Shown: positions 16,235 to 26,751, numbered from the stretch's first letter. The stretch is 64,000 bases of DNA from Bacteroidota bacterium (GCA_016787485.1 JAEUUL010000039.1:1-64000); one strand, 5' to 3'. Translations and numbers: made by a program. The notes: generated from the letters alone by a model not told the origin.

Positions 16235-17346
16235 TTCTTTCGTTTGGGTTTGCGATAGTGTTTCTCTTTGAGTAAATCTCCCTCATCGCTGAATTTCTGC
16301 TTCATCAGCAGGTCGCCATCCTTGTCATAGAATTTCCACTCACCGGTCATCACACCGTGGTCGTAGGTACCTTCCCGCATCTGCATGTGTGAAATCTGAC
16401 CATATATCCAATAACCATCCGGTTCACCATCCGAATAGGTGCCTTCTGTTTCGATACCCCTTTGCTGACTGAACAGGGTAACCTTTCTGTCGGTTCCCTT
16501 CACCCTTACTTTCACCGGCTCTGTAACCACACTCCATTGTTTAAACATCCCATCCCGCTTTCCGCGCGACCATTGTTCCAATTGCAGCGTATCTCCGGAA
16601 AAATCGAACTGAATAAACGTGCCGTGCTTTTCCCCGGCCAGATACTCTTCCACCGCCAATGGATTGCAGTTTTGCTCATTCCATAGCCGCCGTATGCTAT
16701 CGGTTTTCCCCGATTTGAAATAACTTTCCTCTGCCGGACAGCCACTGCGGTGATACCTGTAATACCGGCCATTCCGTACCCCCATTTTATAGTCTGCCAC
16801 ATAGCGCAAACTGGAATCGGGATACCAGGCGAGTACTTCCCCATCCGGCAAATCATTTACAAAAAACGATTTCTGTTCAGGTGCTCCGTTCTTATGCCAG
16901 GTAAAACTCTCCCCTTGCCTGATACCGCGGTAATAAGTATTTCGGTAACGCAGAAATCCATTAGGGTAAAAACCTTCTATAACTCCATCCAACTGGTCAT
17001 GAAAAAAGGTACCGCGGCTTTGCAGGTGTCCTTCAGGGTCATGGTACTCATAGGGTCCGTTTTTATATCCTTCCTGCCAGGTTTCCATGGTATATAGGAC
17101 ATGTTCCTCGGTGTATTCACGGTACTCGCCATCTTTCAGCCCGTCGCGGTAGCTGGTTTCAGTATTGATCTGCTTGTTGTCCCAGAAAGAAAATGCAGTT
17201 CCGGTGTAGGGCTGATTTTTGTAGTACGCCACCCCATTCACCATTTCAAGTGCGGAAGCCAGTATTCGCTTACCGGCAGTATTACCCGGCTGTGCCTGCG
17301 CCACGGAGGCTATAAGTGTCAATAAGAAAAATGCCTTACCTCTCAT
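16231..17346 (-). CDS. MORN-repeat (YwqK-like) secreted protein
   Basis: 371 residues with a signal peptide (MRGKAFFLLTLIASVAQAQ). The body is a long series of MORN_2-type repeats with the pattern G-x-(F/Y)-x-x-(Y/F)-x-x-(G/D)-x-(L/R), for example YHDPEGHLQSRGTF, FYPNGFLRYRNTYYRG and WYPDSSLRYVADYKMG. Automatic pipelines often call such proteins YwqK-family antitoxins; the signal peptide and lack of a toxin gene make that name unhelpful here. It is probably periplasmic or surface-exposed. First gene of the operon with the uridine kinase and DUF6498 genes, expressed from the box at 17363-17370. Confidence 0.85.
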   Translation of the reverse strand: MRGKAFFLLTLIASVAQAQPGNTAGKRILASALEMVNGVAYYKNQPYTGTAFSFWDNKQINTETSYRDGLKDGEYREYTEEHVLYTMETWQEGYKNGPYEYHDPEGHLQSRGTFFHDQLDGVIEGFYPNGFLRYRNTYYRGIRQGESFTWHKNGAPEQKSFFVNDLPDGEVLAWYPDSSLRYVADYKMGVRNGRYYRYHRSGCPAEESYFKSGKTDSIRRLWNEQNCNPLAVEEYLAGEKHGTFIQFDFSGDTLQLEQWSRGKRDGMFKQWSVVTEPVKVRVKGTDRKVTLFSQQRGIETEGTYSDGEPDGYWIYGQISHMQMREGTYDHGVMTGEWKFYDKDGDLLMKQKFSDEGDLLKEKHYRKPKRKK

Positions 17347-17362
17347 TTATCAAAGTATTTTT

Positions 17363-17370
17363 CAAAATTA
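17363..17370 (-). promoter_or_regulatory. -7 promoter box TAATTTTG for the MORN operon
   Basis: An exact TAnnTTTG match on the minus strand, 16 nt before the ATG at 17346. It lies back to back with the divergent box at 17382-17389. Confidence 0.6.
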
Positions 17371-17381
17371 GTGCCGTACTG

Positions 17382-17389
17382 TAGTTTTG
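17382..17389 (+). promoter_or_regulatory. -7 promoter box TAGTTTTG for the MmcQ/YjbR - peptidylprolyl isomerase operon
   Basis: An exact TAnnTTTG match 19 nt before the ATG at 17409. Confidence 0.6.
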
Positions 17390-17408
17390 CCCTCCGGCTT
17401 TTTCCCAC

Positions 17409-17762
17409 ATGTGGTTCGATATCGTCAGAGATTATTGCGTTTCCCTGCCCGGGGTAACTGAGGAGTTTCCCTTCGGTCCGGATACGATTGTGTGGAAAGT
17501 TGCCGGAAAAATGTTTTGCCTGGGAAATGCAGAGCAGTTTCGTTCCATCAATCTGAAATGCGATCCGGAACGTGCCGCAGAGCTGCGGGAATCCATAGAA
17601 CAAGTACAACCTGGTTATCACATGAACAAAACGATGTGGAATACCGTTGTATTGGATGGCTTGTCATGGAATTTTGTGCAAGACCTCATCCGGCATTCAT
17701 ATGATGAAGTGGTACGAAAATTGCCTAAGACTACCCAAACCATCCTGAAACAGAAACAATGA
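17409..17762 (+). CDS. MmcQ/YjbR-family protein
   Basis: 117 residues. The opening [38 protein letters not shown] is typical of the family ([10 protein letters not shown]-x(4)-VWKV). The later [16 protein letters not shown] is also conserved. The fold is a double-stranded-DNA-binding-like CyaY fold, but the biological function is unproven. The TGA overlaps the ATG of the peptidylprolyl isomerase gene (ATGA at 17759-17762), so the two are co-translated. Confidence 0.88.
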   Translation: MWFDIVRDYCVSLPGVTEEFPFGPDTIVWKVAGKMFCLGNAEQFRSINLKCDPERAAELRESIEQVQPGYHMNKTMWNTVVLDGLSWNFVQDLIRHSYDEVVRKLPKTTQTILKQKQ

Positions 17763-18841
17763 AACGGATATACACATTTGCCCTGGCAGCTGCAATCGCA
17801 GGTTCAGCCCTGGCACAGAACAACAAAAAAACAAAAAACCAACCTGTAAAACCTGTGGAAGCACAACAACAATTGCCTGAATTTATCAGCAAACAACCCG
17901 ATGGCATGTATGCCCGGATGGTAACCAACCGCGGAGACATTCTCCTGCGCCTAAATTTCAAAGAAACCCCGATGACCGTATGCAACTTTGCTGGTCTGGC
18001 CGAAGGGAAAATCAACAACCGGGCAAAAGAGGCCGGCAAACCGTATTATGATGGCCTTACTTTTCACCGTGTGATTGCCAACTTTATGATACAGGGCGGC
18101 GACCCGGCTGGCAATGGCAGCGGCGGACCCGGCTACAATTTCGACGATGAATTTGTAGATACACTGAAACACAAAGGACCCGGTGTTCTTTCCATGGCCA
18201 ATGCCGGACCCGGCACCAATGGCAGTCAGTTCTTCATCACACACGTGGCCACCCCCTGGCTGGACGGCAAACACACCGTGTTCGGTCATGTAGTGGAAGG
18301 ACAGAACATTGTAAACGCCATTGCACAGGGTGACACAATAAAGAAACTTGAGATTTACCGTAAAGGTGCAGAAGCCCTTGCTTTCAACTCAGACAATGCA
18401 GCGTTTGAACAACACCGCAATGCCGCTGTGGAACGCAAAAAAGCTGCGATTGCCAAAGCGCAGGAAGGTTTTGCCACCTGGGTGAAAACCAATTATCCCA
18501 CTGCCAAAAAGACCGAAAGCGGACTGTGGTATGTGGTGGAAAAAGAAGGAACCGGTGCCCAGGCTACTGCAGGTAAGACTGTATCTGTGCACTACTCCGG
18601 TAAACTCACCAATGGATCGGAATTCGACAACAGCTACAAACGCAATTCTCCCCTGGAATTCATGCTGGGGGTAGGACAGGTAATTCCCGGCTGGGACGAA
18701 GGGATTGCGCTGATGAAAGTGGGTGCCAAATACAAACTGATTATTCCTTCTCATCTTGGATATGGAGAAAGCGGTGCAGGCGGAGTTATCCCTCCCAATG
18801 CAACACTGGTATTCGACACCGAACTGATGGATGTGAAATAA
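17759..18841 (+). CDS. two-domain peptidylprolyl isomerase (cyclophilin + FKBP)
   Basis: 360 residues with a signal peptide ending at ALAQ (residue 20). Residues about 55-205 are a cyclophilin ([19 protein letters not shown], then [29 protein letters not shown]). Residues about 250-360 are an FKBP domain ([59 protein letters not shown]). Both prolyl-isomerase folds in one periplasmic chaperone is an arrangement seen in Bacteroidota. It helps fold secreted proteins, which fits the several large exported proteins in this window. A strong terminator follows at 18861. Confidence 0.93.
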   Translation: MKRIYTFALAAAIAGSALAQNNKKTKNQPVKPVEAQQQLPEFISKQPDGMYARMVTNRGDILLRLNFKETPMTVCNFAGLAEGKINNRAKEAGKPYYDGLTFHRVIANFMIQGGDPAGNGSGGPGYNFDDEFVDTLKHKGPGVLSMANAGPGTNGSQFFITHVATPWLDGKHTVFGHVVEGQNIVNAIAQGDTIKKLEIYRKGAEALAFNSDNAAFEQHRNAAVERKKAAIAKAQEGFATWVKTNYPTAKKTESGLWYVVEKEGTGAQATAGKTVSVHYSGKLTNGSEFDNSYKRNSPLEFMLGVGQVIPGWDEGIALMKVGAKYKLIIPSHLGYGESGAGGVIPPNATLVFDTELMDVK

Positions 18842-18860
18842 TTTTATTTCTCAGATACTG

Positions 18861-18890
18861 AAAAGGCCGCCTGTCCAGGTGGCCTTTTTT
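18861..18890 (+). terminator. Rho-independent terminator after the peptidylprolyl isomerase gene
   Basis: A 12-bp stem (AAAAGGCCGCCT... paired with ...AGGTGGCCTTTT, one G-T wobble) with a 4-nt loop, followed by a T run. It lies 20 nt after the stop codon. Confidence 0.85.
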
Positions 18891-18954
18891 ATGCGGCATA
18901 CAGACTGAAAATCCTTATATAAAAGCACTTTGATATAAAAATCTGCCTCCTCTT

Positions 18955-18990
18955 ATCCGACCACAAACGCTTACAAATACTTGTAACCGA
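18955..18990 (+). promoter_or_regulatory. 36-bp upstream element of ssb copy 1 (shared with ssb copy 2)
   Basis: This element matches 42413-42448 upstream of the second ssb at 34 of 36 positions. It contains two adjacent 10-bp repeats, ACAAACGCTT and ACAAATACTT (8 of 10 identical), one helical turn apart. From its first base to the first base of the AACCTTTG box is 77 nt in both copies. It is probably a binding site for a regulator that controls both ssb genes. The rest of the 306-nt gap 18842-19147 holds the terminator at 18861, the -7-like box at 19032 and a roughly 100-nt A/C-rich leader with a small dyad near 19066; no gene is seen there. Confidence 0.7.
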
Positions 18991-19031
18991 ATGTAAATGA
19001 TTCCATACCGAATCGTTTCTGAAAGCAGCTA

Positions 19032-19039
19032 AACCTTTG
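19032..19039 (+). promoter_or_regulatory. -7-like box AACCTTTG of ssb copy 1
   Basis: One mismatch from TAnnTTTG. The same octamer, at the same distance from the 36-bp element, precedes ssb copy 2 (42490-42497). The ATG is 108 nt downstream, giving a long A/C-rich leader. Confidence 0.55.
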
Positions 19040-19147
19040 TATCACCAAAACGGCAAATCCAACTCACCTGGCGCCGGTGAACAGGCAACAACCGCTGAGG
19101 CACAACAAAACATTTTTAAACCAAACACACACGTAAAAACACACATT

Positions 19148-19534
19148 ATGAAAAATTCTGTTAATTCTGTACGACTGATCGGAAACGCTGGCATGAACCC
19201 CGTGGTTCGCCAATTTGAAAACGGTGGCAAAGTGGCCAATCTGAGCCTGGCCACCATGGAAGGCCGCAAAGACATTCAGGGCAACTGGGTTTACAACACC
19301 AGCTGGCACAGCCTGGTGTTCCGCGGTAAGCAGGCCGAAACCGTAGAAAAACTGGTAGGCAAGGGCACCAAACTGGCCATCGAGGGAAAACTGAACCACC
19401 GCGATTACGTGGACAAGGAAGGCCAGAAACGATATGTAACCGAAATTTTGGTAAATGAAGTGCTGCTGCTGGGACAGCCTAAAAATGCAGGCAAGGCGGA
19501 AACCTTGAAGGAGCAAGAAGTCCTGCCCTTCTGA
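19148..19534 (+). CDS. ssb: single-stranded DNA-binding protein (copy 1)
   Basis: 128 residues, one OB-fold domain. It starts MKNSVNSVRLIGNAGMNP, the same first 18 residues as the second copy at 42539, which fixes the start; a GTG/TTG-type start upstream at 19037 would add 37 residues of unrelated sequence. The middle has KVANLSLAT and WHSLVFRGKQAETVEKLVGKGTKLAIEGKL, typical for SSB. The C-terminal tip EQEVLPF is the acidic-hydrophobic tail that docks partner proteins. It protects and organises single-stranded DNA in replication and repair. It is followed by a terminator at 19553, so it is a single-gene unit. Confidence 0.93.
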   Translation: MKNSVNSVRLIGNAGMNPVVRQFENGGKVANLSLATMEGRKDIQGNWVYNTSWHSLVFRGKQAETVEKLVGKGTKLAIEGKLNHRDYVDKEGQKRYVTEILVNEVLLLGQPKNAGKAETLKEQEVLPF

Positions 19535-19552
19535 GACATATACTTCACCAAA

Positions 19553-19586
19553 GAAAAGCCCGGATTTCTTCGGGCTTTTCTTTTTT
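19553..19586 (+). terminator. Rho-independent terminator after ssb copy 1
   Basis: A perfect 10-bp stem GAAAAGCCCG / CGGGCTTTTC with an 8-nt loop, followed by six T. It starts 19 nt after the stop codon. Confidence 0.9.
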
Positions 19587-19653
19587 CCCCAAATTCAGCC
19601 ACAGCGTCTTTTTTAAGTTTTCTGGATTTAATTTAATCCCCGAACTTGCGCCC

Positions 19654-20160
19654 ATGCATACAGTCAGTTCAGAACACTTACGCAAAGAGTTTCAGGAAAT
19701 CACCGAATCGGTAAAACATACAATCATGTCCTTTGGAGAAGACCGCTTTTTGTGGAAGCCAGGTCCGGACAAGTGGTGCGCCGCAGAAGTGGTGGAGCAT
19801 CTCTGGATCTCTGACCGTTCGGGCTATTTTGCCATGGTAAAAAAGGTGGAACCCAGCGAACGGGATCCGTTTCAGAAAATAGCAGAACTGCAGGCCCGCA
19901 TGGAACAACCCGACCTGAAACTACAGGCCCCCGAAGGGGCCCAACCCAAAGGGGCATTTGCCACTATTCCGCAGGCTGTGGAAACCTGGTATGGTTTACG
20001 GCTGAAAATTTCCGACCTGGCACTGACGGAAGATTTAACCCTCATGGCATTGGGATTTGAACACCCCCGGTTGGGTTTAATGACCCGGGCAGAGTGGCTC
20101 AAGTTCCTTTCCTGGCATGCCGGGCACCACCACAGACAGTTGCAGCGCCTGTTGCTCTGA
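19654..20160 (+). CDS. DinB-superfamily protein
   Basis: 168 residues, a four-helix DinB/YfiT-like fold. It has a metal-binding His pattern: VVEHLWISD (His about 49) and the C-terminal FLSWHAGHHHRQLQRL (His about 155-161). Members are metal-dependent thiol transferases or of unknown activity. No partner gene is adjacent; pyrG follows after 81 nt with its own promoter. The ATG at 19654 gives a normal N-terminus (HLRKEFQEITESV...). The substrate is unknown. Confidence 0.82.
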   Translation: MHTVSSEHLRKEFQEITESVKHTIMSFGEDRFLWKPGPDKWCAAEVVEHLWISDRSGYFAMVKKVEPSERDPFQKIAELQARMEQPDLKLQAPEGAQPKGAFATIPQAVETWYGLRLKISDLALTEDLTLMALGFEHPRLGLMTRAEWLKFLSWHAGHHHRQLQRLLL

Positions 20161-20212
20161 GTGCTGTTGAAAACTCCGTAATTTCTTTTCCGGCCACTGG
20201 CTGAAGTCATTG

Positions 20213-20220
20213 TAATTTTG
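20213..20220 (+). promoter_or_regulatory. -7 promoter box TAATTTTG for pyrG
   Basis: An exact TAnnTTTG match 21 nt before the ATG at 20242. The TTG inside this box (20218) is in frame with pyrG, but it lies in the promoter and is not a start codon. Confidence 0.65.
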
Positions 20221-20241
20221 CATCCCGTAACGTCAGGTTCC

Positions 20242-21858
20242 ATGAAAAAAGCGAAATATGTGTTTGTTACGGGGGGAGTAACCTCGTCATTAGGAAAGGG
20301 AATTGTTGCCGCCTCACTGGCAAAACTGCTTCAGGCGCGCGGCTACAGCGTTACCATTCAAAAATTCGACCCTTACATCAATGTTGATCCGGGAACCCTG
20401 AATCCCTATGAACATGGCGAGTGCTATGTTACGGAAGACGGAGCCGAAACGGACCTTGACCTGGGCCACTACGAACGATTCCTGAATGTACCCACCTCCC
20501 AGGCCAACAATGTGACCACCGGCCGGGTATACCAAACCGTAATTGAAAATGAAAGGCGCGGGGAATATCTGGGCAAAACCGTACAGGTAATTCCGCACAT
20601 TACCGATGAGATCAAGCGCAGAATGCGGCTTCTGGGTGAAACCGGGCAGTACGACATCATCATTACAGAAATCGGTGGTACCGTGGGCGACATTGAGTCA
20701 CTGCCCTACGTGGAAAGCATGCGTCAGCTGATTTGGGACCTTGGGGAAGAGAACACAGTTGTGATTCATCTTACCCTTGTACCCTACCTGGCAGCCGCCG
20801 GTGAACTGAAAACCAAACCCACCCAGCACAGCGTAAAAATGCTGCTGGAATTGGGTGTGCAACCCGATGTGCTGGTATGCCGGGCAGAACGCCACCTGAG
20901 TACCGAAATCCGGAGAAAAATTGCACAGTTCTGCAACGTGCATCAGAATGCTGTGGTAGAAAGTATAGATGTAAAAACCATTTACGAAGTTCCGCTGATG
21001 ATGCTCAAGGAAAAGCTGGACCGTGTGGTTCTGTCCAAATTAAAACTCAGCACACGCAATGAGCCGGATTTGGATACCTGGAGGGATTTTCTTTTCAGAT
21101 TAGAACATCCCAAAGGGGAAGTGAATATCGCCCTGGTGGGAAAATATGTAGAATTGCAGGATGCCTATAAAAGCATCAACGAGGCCTTTGTCCATGCCGG
21201 TGCCGCCAATGAGTGCAAAGTTTCTGTCAAATTCGTACACAGCGAGTTGATTACGGACAGCAACGTGCATCACAAACTGGCAGGGTATGACGGAATACTG
21301 GTAGCCCCTGGTTTCGGGCACCGGGGTATAGAAGGCAAAGTGCATGCGGTTCAATACGCCCGTGAACACAACATTCCGTTTTTCGGAATCTGTTTGGGCA
21401 TGCAGTGTTCTGTGATCGAGTTTGCCCGCGATGTATGCGGATTGAAAGGGGCACACAGCAGCGAAATGGAGTCTCAAACACCCTACCCTGTGATTGACCT
21501 TATGGAGGCCCAGAAACAGGTGACCCATAAAGGCGGAACCATGCGTCTGGGTTCCTACAACTGTGAGTTGGTCAAAGGAAGTCAGGCATACAAGGCGTAT
21601 GGAAAATCGCGCATTACCGAACGGCACAGACACCGTTACGAATTCAACGATGCTTTCAAACAGCAGATTGAAAATGCAGGTATGAAAATTACCGGCACCA
21701 ACCCGGAAACCGGACTCGCAGAAATTGTAGAAATTCCTTCACACCGCTGGTTTGTAGGGGTGCAGTTTCACCCCGAATTAAAAAGCACTGTGGCAAACCC
21801 GCACCCTTTGTTCGTAAAGTTTATCAAAGCGGCAACAGAAGCCCGCAATGATCAGTAA
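20242..21858 (+). CDS. pyrG: CTP synthase
   Basis: 538 residues from the ATG at 20242, the usual size. It makes CTP from UTP, ATP and glutamine, the last step of pyrimidine nucleotide synthesis, in the cytoplasm. The N-terminal synthetase domain has [16 protein letters not shown] (ATP loop), [19 protein letters not shown] and the [10 protein letters not shown] motif. The C-terminal class-I glutamine amidotransferase domain has [12 protein letters not shown] with the nucleophilic Cys, and VQFHPE with the catalytic His-Glu. An in-frame TTG 24 nt upstream lies inside the -7 box and is rejected as a start. Confidence 0.97.
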   Translation: MKKAKYVFVTGGVTSSLGKGIVAASLAKLLQARGYSVTIQKFDPYINVDPGTLNPYEHGECYVTEDGAETDLDLGHYERFLNVPTSQANNVTTGRVYQTVIENERRGEYLGKTVQVIPHITDEIKRRMRLLGETGQYDIIITEIGGTVGDIESLPYVESMRQLIWDLGEENTVVIHLTLVPYLAAAGELKTKPTQHSVKMLLELGVQPDVLVCRAERHLSTEIRRKIAQFCNVHQNAVVESIDVKTIYEVPLMMLKEKLDRVVLSKLKLSTRNEPDLDTWRDFLFRLEHPKGEVNIALVGKYVELQDAYKSINEAFVHAGAANECKVSVKFVHSELITDSNVHHKLAGYDGILVAPGFGHRGIEGKVHAVQYAREHNIPFFGICLGMQCSVIEFARDVCGLKGAHSSEMESQTPYPVIDLMEAQKQVTHKGGTMRLGSYNCELVKGSQAYKAYGKSRITERHRHRYEFNDAFKQQIENAGMKITGTNPETGLAEIVEIPSHRWFVGVQFHPELKSTVANPHPLFVKFIKAATEARNDQ

Positions 21859-21875
21859 ATTCAATTGCTGCTGAA

Positions 21876-24110
21876 TTACAGGGATTCTGCCAGCCAGGAG
21901 TATATTTCCTGTTGACTGCGCACCAATTGTTTGCCCTCTTCTGCCTGCAGATAGACATTCGACAATCCTGCATCGAGCTGTCTGGCTTTTACATTGTCCG
22001 AAAGTTGAATTTCAAGCATTTTCAGCAACTGCTTACGCAGGGTCTTGTTTAATACAGGTGTGGTAACTTCCACACGGTATTTCAAATTGCGGGGCATAAG
22101 GTCAGCACTTCCCAGAAAAACTTCCGGCTTGCCCTGATTCTCGAAAAAGAAGACCCGGGCATGTTCCAGATAACGGTCAATCACACTTACAATTCTCAGA
22201 TTCGGAACATTGCCTTCCAGTCCGAGGCTGCAACTTCCACGAACAATCAAATCCACCTGAACGCCCGCTTTTGCCGCCAGATACAAGGCGATACAACATT
22301 CCTCATCTACCAGGCTGTTCACTTTTACAATCACACGTGCTTTTTTTCCGTTAGTTGCGTGTTTCACTTCTCTTTGCAAAAGTTCCAGAAAGCGGGATGT
22401 GGTATTTACAGGGCTTACCCAAAGTGTGCTGAATCTGAATTTTTCCGGTTTGAAATTGTGGATCATATCAAACACTTTCAGACATTCCGCTGCAATTTTC
22501 TCATGTGTGGTAATAAGGGAATAATCGCCATACAGCCTGGCTGTTTCTTCATTGAAATTGCCGGTTCCAATGTGCGCAATGTGGGTGGTTTCAAAATTGC
22601 GCCTCCGCGAAATCACTATCATTTTTGTATGCACTTTGCGGTTATGCACCCCATGAATAACATGGGCCCCTTCTTCCTTCAGGCGGTTTGCCCAATAAAT
22701 ATTGTGCTCTTCCATAAACCGCGCCCTCAGTTCCATGACCACCGTTACATGCTTACCATTGTGAACGGCATTGATCAGTGCATCACAAATACTGCTGTTT
22801 TCTGCGACCCGGTACAGGGTCATTTTAATCGCATATACCGTGGGGTCGATGGCCGCTTCACGCAACATGCGGATGATATAATGAAAAGACTGGTAAGGAT
22901 AGCTCAGCAGAATGTCATGCTTTTCAGCCACATTCAGAATACTCTTTGCAGCATCCAGTTCCTGAAGGTGCAAAGGCTGTAAAGCAGGGTAACGCAATTC
23001 TGCCGGTCCCACTGCTGGAAAACGCATATAGTCCCTGAAATTATGGTAACGTCCGCCAGGAATGGCTCCGTCTGCATCTATTTTCAGTTTGCGCAATAAA
23101 AAGTCGAGTAAATCGGATGGAATGTCTGCATCATAAAGGAAGCGGGTGGGTACACCAAACTTGCGTTGCTTCAGGCTTTTCTGAACCTTTTCCATCAGTG
23201 GTGATGCCATTTCGCTGTCCAGATCCAGCTCAGCATCCCTGGTGATTTTTATGGTATGTGCTGTGAAAGTATCGAAATCCAGACTTGAAAAAACAATCTC
23301 CAGGCCACAGCGAATCATGTCGTCCAGCAGAATGAGTCTCGTTTTACCCTGTGTTTCCGGGAGACGATAGAAGCGGGGAATTACGCGGGTAGGGATATTA
23401 ATCAATGCAAACTGAACGTGCGCAGTGGCCGAATTCTGCATGCGCACCGCCAGATAGATTTCACCGTCTTTTAATTCCGGAATGGCTTTACCCTGCTCCA
23501 GAATTAATGGAAACAAACGGGGAGAAATCTGCTCGGCAAAATAATTTTTTACATGCTGCAATTCCTTGCGGTTCAGGTCTGTTTCCTTTACAATATAAAT
23601 GTGATGAGAGGCCAGCTCAGGCAGCAGTTTTCGGGTATAAACCTCATCAAACAACCGTTGCTGCTTCATTACCTCCTTCCGGATTTTATCCAACAATTTT
23701 TTCGCTTCGGTTCTTTCAGAAGCTATGGCTTTGTTTTTCAACTGTAAAACCCTTCGGATACTCGCTACCCTTACACGAAAAAACTCGTCCAGATTGTTTG
23801 AAAAAATACCCAGAAATTTGAACCTTTCCATCAGCGGAACATTTGGATCTGCAGCTTCCTGCAACACGCGGGCATTGAAAGAAAGCCAGCTCAAATCCCT
23901 GTTGATCAGAACAAATTTATCCTTATCCTTTTTGAGTACTACTTTCTTTACTGGCGCATTTTTATTCTTTATCAATACCCTGCTCCGTGCACCCGTTTTT
24001 ACTGATTTATTAACAGATTTTACTGATTTTGTTGCGGTATTTCCCGGCTTCTTTGCCGTTTTTTTTACCCGCGTTTTATTTTGCCGTTTTGTCTTTTTTT
24101 CAACGTTCAT
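21876..24110 (-). CDS. ppk1: polyphosphate kinase 1 with lysine-rich N-terminal tail
   Basis: 744 residues from the ATG at 24110 (33 nt inside an upstream in-frame ATG). It reversibly makes inorganic polyphosphate from ATP. The N-domain starts at FVLINRDLSWLSFNARVLQEA. The active-site histidines are in VHTKMIVIS (phosphorylated His) and HIGTGNFNEETARLYGDYS, and a third conserved His in YLEHARVFFF. SADLMPRNLKYRVEV is the conserved C-terminal block. Odd feature: about 60 residues before the core are extremely rich in Lys, Thr and Arg, like a histone-H1 tail, and are absent from typical PPK1. The start codon lies 11 nt inside the upstream endonuclease gene, so the two are coupled. Confidence 0.95.
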   Translation of the reverse strand: MNVEKKTKRQNKTRVKKTAKKPGNTATKSVKSVNKSVKTGARSRVLIKNKNAPVKKVVLKKDKDKFVLINRDLSWLSFNARVLQEAADPNVPLMERFKFLGIFSNNLDEFFRVRVASIRRVLQLKNKAIASERTEAKKLLDKIRKEVMKQQRLFDEVYTRKLLPELASHHIYIVKETDLNRKELQHVKNYFAEQISPRLFPLILEQGKAIPELKDGEIYLAVRMQNSATAHVQFALINIPTRVIPRFYRLPETQGKTRLILLDDMIRCGLEIVFSSLDFDTFTAHTIKITRDAELDLDSEMASPLMEKVQKSLKQRKFGVPTRFLYDADIPSDLLDFLLRKLKIDADGAIPGGRYHNFRDYMRFPAVGPAELRYPALQPLHLQELDAAKSILNVAEKHDILLSYPYQSFHYIIRMLREAAIDPTVYAIKMTLYRVAENSSICDALINAVHNGKHVTVVMELRARFMEEHNIYWANRLKEEGAHVIHGVHNRKVHTKMIVISRRRNFETTHIAHIGTGNFNEETARLYGDYSLITTHEKIAAECLKVFDMIHNFKPEKFRFSTLWVSPVNTTSRFLELLQREVKHATNGKKARVIVKVNSLVDEECCIALYLAAKAGVQVDLIVRGSCSLGLEGNVPNLRIVSVIDRYLEHARVFFFENQGKPEVFLGSADLMPRNLKYRVEVTTPVLNKTLRKQLLKMLEIQLSDNVKARQLDAGLSNVYLQAEEGKQLVRSQQEIYSWLAESL

Positions 24111-25176
24111 AATTAAATTTTGCCAATACGGGAAAATGATCACTATACCCGTTCAGATACGTGTTACCTGAAAAAGTGCGCAACGGGCTGCCCTTTTGTT
24201 TGCCTTCCGCCACACGCATCCACTGGGGTGAAAACACCACATGGCTGTAATGCATGAAATGAATGAAAGGTGCGGCAGCAGAGTCCCATAGCGAACGTGA
24301 CACAATCATCTGATCAAACAAATCCCATCTTCCATTGTGCCGTAAACTTCCCCCTTCCCTCACATTCAGTAAAGCTGTAAGATTGAGCAGTGTTGCGGTG
24401 GTATTCTTACCCGGCCTTGCGGAATTCAGCACATGCCTCACAGAACTATCCCAGGGATTGTCATTCAAATCCCCGCAAATCAGCACAGCCCGGGATTCAA
24501 GTCTGCGTGATGAGATGAACTGCTGAAGCGTGCGGGCTGCGGTGCATCGCTTGGGTTCCGAAATAGCTTCTCCCTCTCTGCGGGAGGGCCAGTGATTTAC
24601 AAAAACATGCAGGGTATCGCCAGTTTTTTTCAATTTGAATTGGGTGTACAATATATCCCGGGTTTTATCCCCTGCATCCAAAGTCACGGCTATTGCCTGC
24701 GAGTTCAGTACATCGCATACTGCACTGCGGTAAATAACACCTGCATCTATTCCCCGTTCATCCGGCGAATCGTAATGAACAAAAGCATATCCTTTGTTTT
24801 TCAATTCGCTTTCTGCCAGTAAATCTTTGAGCACCGCTGCTGATTCCAGCTCGCAAAGGCCCAGAATATCTGCGTCCATAGCATGTATGACCCTGGCGGT
24901 ATGCTCAAGTTTGTTTTTATATCTTTTTGTTGTCCAGTTCAGTTTGCCAGCTGGCGTAAAATCGTCGTCATTCCATGCATCATTTCTGGTATCGAACAGA
25001 TTTTCAACATTCCAGAACCCGCAAACCAAAACAGAATCTCCGGTATTCACCAGCGGTTCCTTTTCCTGAGCACTTGTACAAGTATAGCTGGCTAAGAAAA
25101 ACATGAGCCCCAAACCCAAAATCAAAAATTTATTGGAATTGAACCTCTGCACAGTGTGCGAAAATAATTCTGACAT
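24100..25176 (-). CDS. secreted endonuclease/exonuclease/phosphatase-family protein
   Basis: 358 residues. An N-terminal hydrophobic stretch (residues 14-33) with TCTSAQEKE suggests a signal peptide, possibly a lipoprotein. The EEP-fold motifs are readable: FWNVENLFDT (metal-binding Asn and Glu region), LGLCELE (catalytic Glu), VNHWPSRREG, ICGDLNDNPWDSS and YSDHFPVLAKF (final Asp-His pair). This is a metal-dependent phosphodiesterase or nuclease, acting in the periplasm or outside the cell; the substrate is not readable. Its last 11 nt overlap the start of ppk1. Confidence 0.87.
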   Translation of the reverse strand: MSELFSHTVQRFNSNKFLILGLGLMFFLASYTCTSAQEKEPLVNTGDSVLVCGFWNVENLFDTRNDAWNDDDFTPAGKLNWTTKRYKNKLEHTARVIHAMDADILGLCELESAAVLKDLLAESELKNKGYAFVHYDSPDERGIDAGVIYRSAVCDVLNSQAIAVTLDAGDKTRDILYTQFKLKKTGDTLHVFVNHWPSRREGEAISEPKRCTAARTLQQFISSRRLESRAVLICGDLNDNPWDSSVRHVLNSARPGKNTTATLLNLTALLNVREGGSLRHNGRWDLFDQMIVSRSLWDSAAAPFIHFMHYSHVVFSPQWMRVAEGKQKGSPLRTFSGNTYLNGYSDHFPVLAKFNYER

Positions 25177-25212
25177 GAAAAGTTTAACTTGAAATTAACG
25201 TTAACATTGTGT

Positions 25213-25229
25213 TTCCCTCTTGGAGGGAA
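25213..25229 (-). terminator. weak hairpin after guaB
   Basis: A 7-bp perfect stem (TTCCCTC / GAGGGAA) with a 3-nt loop, starting 7 nt after the guaB stop on the minus strand. There is no T run, so termination is doubtful. A palindrome TTAACGTTAA lies just beyond at 25195-25204. Confidence 0.35.
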
Positions 25230-25236
25230 TCACGCC

Positions 25237-26721
<1,485 letters not shown>

Positions 26722-26733
26722 TTATTTGCGGTG

Positions 26734-26741
26734 CAAAGTTA
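26734..26741 (-). promoter_or_regulatory. -7 promoter box TAACTTTG for guaB
   Basis: An exact TAnnTTTG match on the minus strand, 27 nt before the guaB ATG and 10 nt before the divergent start at 26752. Confidence 0.65.
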
Positions 26742-26751
26742 GCGAAAAAAG

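Noticed and set aside
16231-17346. YwqK-type protein as an antitoxin
   Set aside because: It carries a signal peptide and no toxin gene is linked; MORN_2 proteins are often mislabelled this way.
19037-19147. Upstream start of ssb copy 1 giving a 165-residue protein
   Set aside because: The extra 37 residues come from leader sequence just after the -7-like box, and the second ssb lacks them.
20218-20241. TTG start of pyrG at 20218
   Set aside because: The TTG is part of the TAATTTTG promoter box; the ATG at 20242 gives the standard CTP synthase N-terminus.
22161-22982. 273-codon open frame on the plus strand
   Set aside because: Antisense shadow of ppk1; composition typical of reverse-frame translation.
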